Assembly (NCBI RefSeq): GCF_900102465.1
Contig: NZ_FNBW01000001.1
Span: forward strand, 558,557 to 622,556
DNA from: Thalassobaculum litoreum DSM 18839
Lineage (GTDB): Bacteria > Pseudomonadota > Alphaproteobacteria > Thalassobaculales > Thalassobaculaceae
Direction of reading: 5' to 3'
Length of the DNA stretch: 64,000 nt
In this document: positions 54,716-64,000 of the stretch, in pieces
Numbering within the stretch: position 1 is the first letter of the stretch
How the letters are laid out: each line of letters starts with the position of its first letter
Notes under the pieces: generated by a model
The model's database searches: none
Seen by the model: the letters and a program-made list of their open reading frames with translations, nothing else
What the model was told of the DNA's origin: nothing
Translations under genes and position numbers: made by a program

Positions 54716-55648
54716 CTATTCCGGTGCCGGCCGGAACCCGTGGCCGGTCCGCGAGCACCAGTTCGACAGCAGCGAGGCCACGGTCCGGATCGGGTTGCCC
54801 GGCTCGTTATCTTCGCTGCGGATGACGGCCGACCAGGACGACACCACACCGTCGTGGCTGATCCGGGCGGCCTTGATTCGGCCCGCCCGCACCGCCGTCT
54901 CCACCGCCCAGCCGGCGAGAACGCTGGTCCCCTGTCCGGCGGCGACCAGTTCGACGATCACCTCCGGCAGTTCGACGGTCACCGACCGGCTCTTCGCGCT
55001 GTCCCCGTTGCGCAGCATCTGACCGACCTCGCCGTCGGTCCCCGGCGTCTTGCTGTAGGTGATCAGATCCTCCGCCGCGAGTTCGGAGACCTCCACGTAT
55101 TCCCGGCCGGCCAACTCGTGGCCAGGCGCCATGATGAACAACTGGTCGTCATCGAACAGCGGCACCGCCGTCGCCCCCGGGCGCGCGATCTCGCCGCTCA
55201 TGATCGCCAGATCGACATGGCGGTTGGACAGACTCTGCAACGGCTCCCGGCTGGCGCCGGCCATGACCTGGATGTCGATATCGGGCGCCGCGCTCTGCAG
55301 GAAACTGAGAAAACCCGGCAGCCAGTGGTAGGAGCTGTAGGCCTCGATGGCGATACGCACCACATGGACCACGCCCCGGCTGGTCCGCCAGACGTCCTCC
55401 TCCGCCCGTTCCATATCCGCCAGCACCCGCTCGGCCACATGGGCCAGATGCTCCGCCGCCGGCGTCATCCGCAGGCGCTTGTGCAGCCGGGTGTACAGGG
55501 TGACGTCCAGGCGCCGTTCCGCCTCGCGGATCCGGTGCGACAGGGCCGACGGCGTCAGGCCGAGCTTCTCCGCCGCCTCGGTGACCCGACCGGTGTCGGC
55601 GATCGCCTGGATCATCTGAAGATGACGAATTTCAAGCCTTGGAGCCAT
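54716..55648 (-). CDS. LysR-family regulator, MetR-like
   Basis: The 310-residue protein matches MetR in the DNA-binding domain (IRHLQMIQAIADTGRVTEAAEKLGLTPSALSHRIREAE) and in the effector domain opening (RIAIEAYSSYHWLPGFLSFLQ). MetR proteins bind homocysteine. A perfect MetR-type box (TGAA-N5-TTCA) lies 16 bases before its ATG, which suggests autoregulation. The divergent flavoprotein gene begins 600 bp away, so it may also be a target. No met biosynthesis gene is in the window. Confidence 0.87.
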   Translation of the reverse strand: MAPRLEIRHLQMIQAIADTGRVTEAAEKLGLTPSALSHRIREAERRLDVTLYTRLHKRLRMTPAAEHLAHVAERVLADMERAEEDVWRTSRGVVHVVRIAIEAYSSYHWLPGFLSFLQSAAPDIDIQVMAGASREPLQSLSNRHVDLAIMSGEIARPGATAVPLFDDDQLFIMAPGHELAGREYVEVSELAAEDLITYSKTPGTDGEVGQMLRNGDSAKSRSVTVELPEVIVELVAAGQGTSVLAGWAVETAVRAGRIKAARISHDGVVSSWSAVIRSEDNEPGNPIRTVASLLSNWCSRTGHGFRPAPE

Positions 55649-55663
55649 GACGCGAGTGTATGC

Positions 55664-55676
55664 TGAACTACTTTCA
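55664..55676. promoter_or_regulatory. MetR-type operator TGAA-N5-TTCA
   Basis: The bases TGAACTACTTTCA match the MetR box TGAANNTNNTTCA/TGAANNANNTTCA exactly (central A). The adjacent TTTCATTGAAA (55672-55682) forms a second overlapping dyad. Both lie immediately upstream of the MetR-like gene. Confidence 0.65.
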
Positions 55677-55682
55677 TTGAAA

Positions 55683-56247
55683 ACGTCAAAACTACCGATA
55701 TGCTTTCATGCATCCTCGTCTCAGGGTCGTTTTAACAACTTCTGATCGCGCGCGGTTCAATACCGCTAGTAAGGTCGAAGTTCCTGATCGCTCAGGCCCG
55801 ATGGCCAGGGACCGTTGGATCTGACGGCCGAATACCGATCCCACTTTCAACGTAGGGCTATCTGCCGACACGACCGGATGCACGCCTGAGCCGCAACGTT
55901 CGAACACGCGCGATCTGGATTAATATTTTTTCATTCATACAGCGTATAAATTCCGGTTCAACCGAGAGCCCGGAAACCAGGTGAGCCTAGAATCTAACCG
56001 CTCAACGTATTGAATCGGCGGTGATCACGGGACGGCGCATGGCAGCCGCCGAGGTCGAACCCGACATCGCGACGCATTCCCGCGGTTCAACTTGCCACTC
56101 CCCGGCGATCGGTCTGCGGTCAGGTCGCCGCGCCGCGCCAACCCTCGCATCGACAGGTGACAGAACCGTTTTCGCCGCCCGGCTTTTGGGACACCATGGA
56201 CCCAGGCGCCGCCGAACGCCGCCGCGCCTTGCCGTCGAGGGGGAACG
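55683..56247. other. Long AT-rich intergenic region upstream of the flavoprotein gene
   Basis: About 565 bp with no convincing gene. An AT-rich island at 55918-55960 contains TTTTTTCATTCATACAG and TATAAAT, which could be a promoter for the flavoprotein gene, giving a leader of about 290 bases. The leader has several GC-rich palindromic words, but I could not fold it into a known riboswitch. A ribosome site GAGGGGGAACG precedes the ATG at 56248. Confidence 0.4.
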
Positions 56248-58284
56248 ATGTCGACCGACCCGCTGCTGCAGCCCTACCAACTAAAGCACCTGACCCTGCG
56301 CAACCGGCTGATGTCGACGGCGCACGAGCCCTCCTATTCCGAGGACGGCATGCCGACCGAGCGCTACCGGCTGTATCACACGGAAAAGGCGAAGGGCGGC
56401 ATCGCACTCACCATGACCGCCGGCTCCGCCGTGGTCAGCGCCGACAGCCCCGCCGCCTTCGGCAATCTCTACGCCTATAAGGACGAGATCGTGCCCTGGC
56501 TGCGCGAGATGAGCGATGCCTGTCACGAGCACGGCTCGGCCATCATGATGCAGATCACCCATCTGGGCCGGCGTACCAACTGGAACCACTCCGACTGGCT
56601 GCCGGTGCTCGCCCCCTCCCCGGTGCGCGAACCGGCCCACCGCGCCTTTCCCAAGGAGGCCGAGGACTGGGACCTCGACCGCATCGTGAAGGACTACGCC
56701 GACGCGGCGGAGCGCATGCGGGCCGGTGGGCTCGACGGTATCGAGATCGAGGCCTACGGACATTTCCTGGACGGGTTCTGGTCGCCCGCCACCAATCAAC
56801 GGACGGACGACTACAACGGCTCGCTGGACAACCGGCTGCGCTTCACCTGGCGGGTGCTCGACGCCATGCGCGACCGGGTCGGGCCCGACTTCCTGATCGG
56901 CCTGCGCATGGTCGCCGACGAGGATTGGGACAAGGGTCTCAGCCGCGAGGACGGGGTGGAGATCGCGCGCCGCCTCGCGACCTGCGGCAAGGTCGATTTC
57001 CTCAACCTGATCCGCGGCCATATCGACAGCGACGCGGCCCTGTCCGACGTAATCCCGATCCAGGGCGCCCCCTCGGCGCCGCATCTGGATTTCTGCGGCG
57101 AGATCCGGGAGGAGACGAAGTTTCCGATCTTCCACGCCGCTCGGATCAGCGACGTGGCCACGGCCCGCCACGCTATCGCCGAGGGCAAACTCGACATGGT
57201 CGGCATGACCCGGCCGCACATCGCCGACCCGCATATCGCCAACAAGGTCGCCGCCGGACGCGAGGCCGACATCCGTCCCTGCGTCGGCGCCACCTACTGT
57301 CTCGACCGGATCTACGAGGGGCACGAGGCCCTGTGCATCCATAACCCAGCAACGGGCCGCGAGCGGACTATCCCCCACGTCATCGCCCGCAGCGACGGTC
57401 CGGCGAAGAAGGTCGTGATCGTCGGCGCCGGCCCCGCCGGGCTGGAGGCGGCCCGGGTCGCCGGCGAGCGCGGCCACGACGTCGTGCTGTTCGAGGCCGC
57501 CGACAAGCCCGGCGGCCAGATCCGGCTCGCCGCCCGGATACCGCGCCGCCGCGAGCTGATCGGCATCGTCGACTGGCGGGCCGAGCAATGCGTCCGCCTG
57601 GGCGTCGACATGCGCTTCAACACCTATGCCGAAGCCGGCGACGTTCTGGCGGAGAACCCCGACGTGGTGCTGATCGCCACCGGCGGCTTGCCGAATACCG
57701 AGATCGTCGAGGGGGCAGATCTGGTCGTCAGTTCCTGGGACATCCTGTCCGGCGACGTGAAGCCGGGCGAGCGGGTGCTGATCTACGACGACAACGCCGC
57801 CCACCAGGGCCTGTCCGCCGGCGAGGTCATCGTCCAGGCCGGCGCCCAGCTCGAGATCGTCACGCCCGAGCGGTTCTTCGCCGTGGATATCGGCGGCCTG
57901 AACCACGTGGCCTATGCCCGCGCCTTCGACAGGGCCGGGGCGCGGATCACCATCAACAAGCGGGTGCTCGCCGTGCGCCGCGCCGGCAACGGCCTGATCG
58001 CGCAGATCGGCTCGGATTATTCGGAGCGGGTGGAGGAGCGCGAGGTCGATCAGGTCGTGGTCGAGCACGGCACCCTGCCCCTGGACGAGGTGTATGTCGC
58101 GCTGAAACCGGAGAGCCTCAACGGCGGCGAGATGGACTACGACGCCCTGATCGCCGGAAGGCCGCAGGAGGTGGTGCGCAACCCGCACGGCACCTATCAG
58201 CTCTTCCGCATCGGCGACGCGGTGGCCTCGCGCAACATCCACGCCGCGATCTACGACGCGATCCGGCTGGTGAAGGATTTCTGA
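56248..58284 (+). CDS. FMN/FAD flavoprotein, dimethylglycine/N-methylproline demethylase-like (OYE-TMADH family)
   Basis: The 678-residue protein has an N-terminal OYE-type TIM barrel (about 1-370), with HLGRRT, the EAYGHFLDGFWSPATNQRTDDYNG segment (key part GHFLDGFWSP) and MVGMTRPHIADP, then a NAD(P)/FAD domain starting VVIVGAGPAGLEAA (about 389). The 4Fe-4S cysteines of classic members are altered: C345, A348, C351 and C363 instead of four spaced Cys. The wording is like DgcA and related demethylases of betaine-derived N-methyl amino acids. The start has a strong ribosome site. Confidence 0.85.
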   Translation: MSTDPLLQPYQLKHLTLRNRLMSTAHEPSYSEDGMPTERYRLYHTEKAKGGIALTMTAGSAVVSADSPAAFGNLYAYKDEIVPWLREMSDACHEHGSAIMMQITHLGRRTNWNHSDWLPVLAPSPVREPAHRAFPKEAEDWDLDRIVKDYADAAERMRAGGLDGIEIEAYGHFLDGFWSPATNQRTDDYNGSLDNRLRFTWRVLDAMRDRVGPDFLIGLRMVADEDWDKGLSREDGVEIARRLATCGKVDFLNLIRGHIDSDAALSDVIPIQGAPSAPHLDFCGEIREETKFPIFHAARISDVATARHAIAEGKLDMVGMTRPHIADPHIANKVAAGREADIRPCVGATYCLDRIYEGHEALCIHNPATGRERTIPHVIARSDGPAKKVVIVGAGPAGLEAARVAGERGHDVVLFEAADKPGGQIRLAARIPRRRELIGIVDWRAEQCVRLGVDMRFNTYAEAGDVLAENPDVVLIATGGLPNTEIVEGADLVVSSWDILSGDVKPGERVLIYDDNAAHQGLSAGEVIVQAGAQLEIVTPERFFAVDIGGLNHVAYARAFDRAGARITINKRVLAVRRAGNGLIAQIGSDYSERVEEREVDQVVVEHGTLPLDEVYVALKPESLNGGEMDYDALIAGRPQEVVRNPHGTYQLFRIGDAVASRNIHAAIYDAIRLVKDF

Positions 58285-58295
58285 TCCTCCACTAT

Positions 58296-58324
58296 CGTCA
58301 TCCCGAAACAAGTTCGCGATGACG
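58296..58324. repeat. Short inverted repeat CGTCATC...GATGACG
   Basis: CGTCATC (58296-58302) pairs with GATGACG (58318-58324) across a 15-base loop, just after the flavoprotein stop (58284). It may act as a terminator. The CGTCATCCCGA sequence resembles dispersed repeats common in alphaproteobacterial genomes and is close to the arm at 40310-40320. Confidence 0.45.
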
Positions 58325-58488
58325 GATGATTGTTTAGGACTGCCGCCAATCGGCCCCGGCGTTGGCCATTTCCTTGAGATTTGTGTACCGTGTTGCGCTG
58401 CGGTGAAGATCCTCCCCGGCGCGCCCGCGCCATGGAAATCTGCGGCGCGGACCCTAAGTCGAAAGAACAGCAAGTAACGGAGTGCCGC

Positions 58489-60048
58489 ATGGCCGCGACC
58501 GATGCCGGAGCCGATCCGGCGGCCGCTCAAAAGGATATGGATCTCGACGTCTTCGTCATCGGCGGCGGCGTGAACGGCTGCGGCATCGCCCGCGACGCGG
58601 TCGGCCGCGGCTACAGTGTCGGACTGGCCGAGATGAACGACCTCGCGTCGGGCACCTCGTCCTGGTCGACCAAGCTGATCCATGGCGGATTGCGCTATCT
58701 CGAACACTACGAGTTCCGCCTGGTCCGCGAGGCGCTGATCGAGCGCGAGGTACTGTGGGCCAACGCGCCGCACATCATCTGGCCGCTGCGTTTCGTGCTG
58801 CCGCACCACAAGGGCCTGCGCCCGGCCTGGCTGCTGCGGCTCGGCCTGTTCCTGTACGACAATCTGGGCGGCCGAAAGCACCTGCCGCCGACCCGCGTCG
58901 TGGACCTTTCCACCGACGATGTCGGCAAGCCGCTGAAACCCGAGTTCACCAAAGGTTTCGAGTACTCCGACTGCGCCGTGGACGACACCCGTCTGGTGGT
59001 GCTGACCGCCCGCGATGCCGCCGACCGGGGCGTGGACATCCGCACCCGCACCGAAGTCACCGGTCTCGAGCGCACCGGCGACCGCTGGACGGTCACCCTG
59101 CGCGACACGGTCACCGGCGCCCGGTCGACCGTCACGGCGCGCGTGGTGGTGAACGCCGCCGGCCCCTGGGTCGACACCGTGCTGAACCGGGCCGCCGGCA
59201 AGAACGACACCCACAACGTCCGTCTGGTCCAGGGCAGCCATATCGTCGTGCCCAAACTCTACGACCATGACCGCTGCTACATCTTCCAGAACGCCGACGA
59301 CCGGATCTTCTTCGCCATCCCCTATCAGCGCGACTACACGCTGATCGGCACCACCGACCGCGACTGGAAGGACGATCCGGCCAAGGTGACGATCTCCGAC
59401 GAGGAGATCGCCTATCTCTGCGCCGGCGCCAGCGACTATTTCGAACAGGACATCTCGCCCGACGACATCGTGTGGACCTATTCCGGCGTACGCCCGCTCT
59501 ACGACGACGGCGCCTCGGAAGCCCAGGTCGCCACCCGTGACTACGTCCTGCGCACCGACGGCAAGGGCAAGGAAGGGCTGCTGATCAATATCTTCGGCGG
59601 CAAGATCACCACCTACCGCAAGCTGGCCGAGGCCGTGGTCGAGAAGATCGAAGATGCGCTCGGCCGGCGCGGCGAGGCCTGGACCCATGGGGCCACCCTG
59701 CCCGGCGGCGACTTCCCGATCGGCGGGTTCTCCGATCTGGTCGTCGATCTTATGCGCGACTATCCCTTCCTCAGCGAGCCGCACGCCTATCGCCTGATTC
59801 GGCAGTATGGCACCCGTGCCCGTCACTTCCTGGGCGACGCGACGTCGCTGGCGGATCTGGGCCGGCATTTCGGCGACACGCTCTACGCCGCCGAGGTCGC
59901 CTATCTGATCGAACACGAGTGGGCTCTGAGCGCCGAGGACGTGCTGTGGCGCCGCTCCAAGCTCGGGCTGAAGATCGACGACGCCTCGGCCAAGGCGCTG
60001 GAGGACTGGATTAACGCTCGCACCCGCCGGGCCGAGGCGGCAGAGTAA
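58489..60048 (+). CDS. glpD: Glycerol-3-phosphate dehydrogenase (FAD, aerobic)
   Basis: GlpD oxidises glycerol 3-phosphate to dihydroxyacetone phosphate at the membrane and passes electrons to quinone. The 519-residue protein has the FAD motif [15 protein letters not shown], the [14 protein letters not shown] substrate segment, [10 protein letters not shown] and [13 protein letters not shown]. The ATG at 58489 (GGAG six bases upstream) is chosen over the frame opening at 58381. It is the first gene of the glpD-glpK cluster. No glycerol facilitator or glpR repressor is visible. Confidence 0.95.
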   Translation: MAATDAGADPAAAQKDMDLDVFVIGGGVNGCGIARDAVGRGYSVGLAEMNDLASGTSSWSTKLIHGGLRYLEHYEFRLVREALIEREVLWANAPHIIWPLRFVLPHHKGLRPAWLLRLGLFLYDNLGGRKHLPPTRVVDLSTDDVGKPLKPEFTKGFEYSDCAVDDTRLVVLTARDAADRGVDIRTRTEVTGLERTGDRWTVTLRDTVTGARSTVTARVVVNAAGPWVDTVLNRAAGKNDTHNVRLVQGSHIVVPKLYDHDRCYIFQNADDRIFFAIPYQRDYTLIGTTDRDWKDDPAKVTISDEEIAYLCAGASDYFEQDISPDDIVWTYSGVRPLYDDGASEAQVATRDYVLRTDGKGKEGLLINIFGGKITTYRKLAEAVVEKIEDALGRRGEAWTHGATLPGGDFPIGGFSDLVVDLMRDYPFLSEPHAYRLIRQYGTRARHFLGDATSLADLGRHFGDTLYAAEVAYLIEHEWALSAEDVLWRRSKLGLKIDDASAKALEDWINARTRRAEAAE

Positions 60049-60160
60049 CGAACAACCAACGAAATCATCGACCGACAGGGTTAATCTTTACGCAGACCCA
60101 TCCGGGGATTACCCGGCCGACCGTGCCGGGGCCAGAAGAACAGCACCGCAGGGAGGCCGA

Positions 60161-61644
<1,484 letters not shown>

Positions 61645-61648
<4 letters not shown>

Positions 61649-62808
61649 ACGACGCGCTGGCCGATATACGGGGAATTCTCGGCGACCTGATATCGTTCCC
61701 GACGGTGTCGGCCGAAAGCAATCTCAACCTGATCGACCATTGCGCCGACAGGCTGACGTCGCTCGGCGCGGATGTGGCGATCACCACCGACGATACCGGT
61801 CTGAAGGCCAACCTGTTCGCCACCATCGGCCCCAAGGTGGACGGCGGCATCGTGCTGTCCGGCCATACCGATGTGGTGCCGGTGGAGGGGCAGGCCTGGC
61901 ATTCCGATCCGTTCCGCGTGGAGGAGCGCGACGGCCTGATCTTCGGACGCGGTTCCTGCGACATGAAGGGCTTTCTCGCCACCGCCATGGCGCTCGCCCC
62001 GCGCTTCGCATCGGCCCATCTCGCGCGCCCGCTGCACCTCGCCTTCACCTATGACGAGGAGACCGGCTGTTTCGGCGCGCCACGGCTGATCGAGGGGATC
62101 GCGGAGAGCGGGCTGCATCCCAAGGTCTGCATCGTCGGCGAACCGACCGAGATGCGGATCATCGAAGGTCACAAGGGCTGCTACGAATACACCACCGAGT
62201 TCACCGGGCTGGAGGGCCATGCCTCCAATCCGGATGCCGGGATCAACGCCGTGGAGTTCGCCGCCCGCTTCGTCGCCAAGCTGCTGGAGACCGGCGAGGT
62301 GATGCGCCACCGCGCGCCGGCCGACAGCCGGTTCGACCCGCCCCACACCACACTGCAATGCGGCGTGATCCAGGGCGGCATCGCCCGCAACGTCATCCCG
62401 CGCCACTGCTCGCTGGAATGGGAGATGCGGCCGGTGAACCGCGCCGACGCCGATCTGGCCAAGGAGATCCTGCGCGACTATGTCGACCGGGAGCTGCTGC
62501 CACGCATGCATGCCGTCGACCTGAAGGCCGGCATCATCACCCACACCATCGGCGAAGTGGAAGGGCTGGAGCCGATGCTCGACAGCGAGGCTGTGGCCCT
62601 GGTGTCGGAGCTGACCGGCGCGAACGCGGCGGAGGTCGTGGCGTTCGGCACCGAGGCCGGGCTGTTCCAGGCGGCCGGCATCCACACGGTGGTCTGCGGC
62701 CCCGGCAGCATCGAACAGGCGCACAAGCCGGACGAATTCGTCAGCCTCGACCAGCTCCAGCAATGCGCGACGATGATCGAACGGCTGCTGCCGAAGCTGG
62801 CGGCTTAG
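61645..62808 (+). CDS. M20 deacylase, acetylornithine deacetylase (ArgE)-like
   Basis: The 387-residue zinc hydrolase has [19 protein letters not shown] (first metal His), GRGSCDMKG (bridging Asp), EETGCFG (catalytic Glu) and the ArgE C-terminal pattern [11 protein letters not shown] and [15 protein letters not shown]. ArgE removes acetate from N-acetylornithine in arginine synthesis. Alphaproteobacteria usually use ArgJ instead, so this copy, coupled to glpK, could act on another N-acyl amino acid. It starts within a four-base overlap with glpK. Confidence 0.88.
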
Positions 62809-62864
62809 GCAAGGCCAGCGTCGGCTAGTCGTATGCCGTACCGCGCGTCACGCGGAATCGTAGG

Positions 62865-62975
62865 CCCCGGCCCAAGGCCGGGGAGTGTGAGAAGGGTAAC
62901 GGGTCGCAACAGTCGTCCGGCCCTTCCCTACCCTTCGTCTTCTCTTTGACTTGCACTTCCCGGCCTTGTGCCGGG
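62865..62975. repeat. Inverted pair of REP-like palindromes
   Basis: The hairpin CCCCGGCC-caa-GGCCGGGG (62865-62883) and a second one CCCGGC-cttgt-GCCGGG (62959-62975) are inverted copies of one repeat: GGCCGGGGAGTG at the first and CACTTCCCGGCC at the second, about 66 bases apart. The same sequence makes up the palindrome at 16779. This is the structure of a REP doublet (REPIN-like). It lies between the argE-like gene and the convergent racemase-like gene, so it may also terminate transcription. Confidence 0.65.
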
Positions 62976-63019
62976 ACCCACGCGTCCGTCTGCCTGGACC
63001 GCGGGCTGGGCGCCGTGAC

Positions 63020-63790
63020 CTATGCCGCCTGCTCCAGTCCTGAAACACCGAACAGCCGTCCGCCCGCCGGCACGGCGTCCTGCACTCCGGCCAACCGCAT
63101 CATGTGCCAGGCGAGCACCTGGTTGCTGGCGAGCACCGGTACGCCGATCCGGCGCTCGGCCTCGGCCAGCACCGGGGCCATGCGCAGGTTGGTGCAGGAC
63201 ATGAACACCCCGTCCACCTCCTGTCCGGCCACCGTCTGCTCGATCGCCGCCAGCAGGGAACGCGGGGTCATGCGGGCGACCACGCTCTCGCGCCCCTCGT
63301 CGAAGCTGGCGAAGGCGCCGATCTCCGTGCCCGAAGCCTGAAACGCCTCGCGCAGGGCGCGGGACACCGGCTCCACATAGGGCGACAGCAGCGCGATCCG
63401 GCGCAGTCCGAGCGCCTCGAAGGCGGCCCGCGCCGCCGACAGCGGCTCGGACACCGCCGCGCGCGGATAATGCTCATGGATGCAGGCGGCCACGCCGTGG
63501 GGGCCGATCACCGTGGCGCCGGAGGTGCAGCCGTAGCCGATCACGTCGAAGGGAGCGGTCTCCGGCAGCATCGAGGTGGCGCGTGGGATGTCCTCGCGCA
63601 TCCGGGCCAGGGACTCCGCGGTGACGTCGGCGGCCATCTGCACCCGGCTGTGATAGAGCACGACCCCGTCGGTCGGCACGAAGCAGCGGAACTCGTGCTC
63701 GATGGTCTCGTCGGTCTTCAGCACGATCAGGCCAAGCGTGGCCCGCGTTCCGATCCCGTCATCCGTCTCGAACGCCAGGGGCATCTTCAT
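63020..63790 (-). CDS. Asp/Glu racemase-superfamily protein (maleate isomerase/arylmalonate decarboxylase-like)
   Basis: The 256-residue protein has the two opposed cysteine motifs of the superfamily, GYGCTSGA (C88) and MSCTNLRM (C199), as in maleate cis-trans isomerase and arylmalonate decarboxylase. These isomerise or decarboxylate small dicarboxylic acids without a cofactor. The start has AGGGAATG-type spacing. It is preceded 27 bp upstream by an M24-peptidase gene on the same strand, so the two are probably one catabolic operon that continues past the window. Confidence 0.87.
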   Translation of the reverse strand: MKMPLAFETDDGIGTRATLGLIVLKTDETIEHEFRCFVPTDGVVLYHSRVQMAADVTAESLARMREDIPRATSMLPETAPFDVIGYGCTSGATVIGPHGVAACIHEHYPRAAVSEPLSAARAAFEALGLRRIALLSPYVEPVSRALREAFQASGTEIGAFASFDEGRESVVARMTPRSLLAAIEQTVAGQEVDGVFMSCTNLRMAPVLAEAERRIGVPVLASNQVLAWHMMRLAGVQDAVPAGGRLFGVSGLEQAA

Positions 63791-63817
63791 TCCCTTCCTG
63801 TTCTTCGTCTCCGGATC

Positions 63818-64000
63818 TCATGATGCGCTCAGCACCGGGATATCACGGGCGGCACGTCGGGTCAGCAGCCGCGGCGCTCCCTCCGTGATCGCCACATTCT
63901 CCTCATGCACCATCATGCGGCCCGGTGCCGTCGCCATGCCCGGCTCCAGGGTCATCACGAAGCCCGGTTCCAGCACCGTCTCGTCCCAGTCGGCAATCGA
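63818..64000 (-). CDS. C-terminal end of an M24 (Xaa-Pro aminopeptidase/creatinase-like) peptidase (partial)
   Basis: The last 60 codons of a minus-strand gene run from the window edge to the TGA at 63818-63820. The peptide contains VLEPGFVMTLEPGMA and MMVHEENVAITEGAPRLLT, the C-terminal pita-bread motifs of M24 peptidases, where the Glu residues are metal ligands. The start lies beyond the window. It is probably co-transcribed with the racemase-like gene that follows. Confidence 0.85.
   Translation of the reverse strand, partial: SIADWDETVLEPGFVMTLEPGMATAPGRMMVHEENVAITEGAPRLLTRRAARDIPVLSAS

Noticed and set aside
56281-59916. An open frame of 1211 codons on the minus strand opposite the flavoprotein and glpD genes
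   Set aside because: It is antisense to two genes with strong family motifs, has no motif of its own, and arises because GC-rich codon use removes stops from the opposite strand.

Overview
The window is GC-rich, densely coded bacterial chromosome with many 4-base ATGA start/stop overlaps. Its longest conserved block (argS, SPOR protein, nagZ, M50 protease, scpA, scpB, tatA, tatB, tatC, serS, surE, pcm, NlpD-like LytM protein) is the arrangement known from Alphaproteobacteria. A glnB-glnA pair behind a sigma-54 promoter and the general gene content fit a heterotroph of Rhodospirillales type. That placement is an inference from gene order and protein character. No phage, insertion sequence, CRISPR array or rRNA is visible, and the only tRNA is tRNA-His(GTG).

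Layout. 1-954: tail of an LrgB-like gene and a His-rich lipoprotein. 970-15613 (minus): the cell-cycle, cell-envelope and translation block. An orphan ABC ATPase sits between scpB and tatA, and a PLP decarboxylase lies at its end. 15897-23056: a PhyH dioxygenase, a PanE-like reductase, a LdtR-like MarR regulator, a TPR protein, and a pentapeptide-repeat protein divergent from a PAS-PAS-GGDEF-EAL protein whose two output domains have both lost their catalytic signatures. 23127-28919: a FAD amine oxidase, gnd and gntK (gluconate use), two tandem cyclic-nucleotide-binding-domain genes (the first frameshifted in a C tract), the NAD(P)HX repair enzyme and tRNA-His.

28986-33681: two class I aminotransferases, a LysR regulator divergent from a 66-codon gene with its own terminator, and a dienelactone hydrolase. 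33836-35830: sigma-54 promoter, glnB, an intercistronic hairpin, glnA and a terminator. 35841-42263: a small periplasmic protein, an MscS channel, a thioesterase, parE, and a DMT exporter divergent from a LysR regulator. 42291-52826: an accessory catabolic stretch with an AbgB-like M20 hydrolase, alpha/beta hydrolase, enolase-superfamily enzyme, AtzH-like protein with an overlapping amidase, Gfa, GST, NIPSNAP protein, membrane hydrolase, HemL-like aminotransferase and a second DMT transporter. 52943-58284: a PAS-GGDEF-EAL protein with an intact EAL domain, a MetR-like regulator with a perfect MetR-type box, and a DgcA/TMADH-like flavoprotein. 58489-64000: glpD, glpK, an ArgE-like deacylase, an Asp/Glu racemase-superfamily protein and the end of an M24 peptidase.

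I saw no clearly new multi-gene system. The items most worth checking are the doubly degenerate c-di-GMP-type protein with its divergent pentapeptide partner, the frameshifted CNBD gene, the altered Cys motif in the flavoprotein, the LysR / small-gene pair with a dyad between them, and the long perfect palindromes at gene ends, two of which share a sequence resembling a REP/REPIN family.
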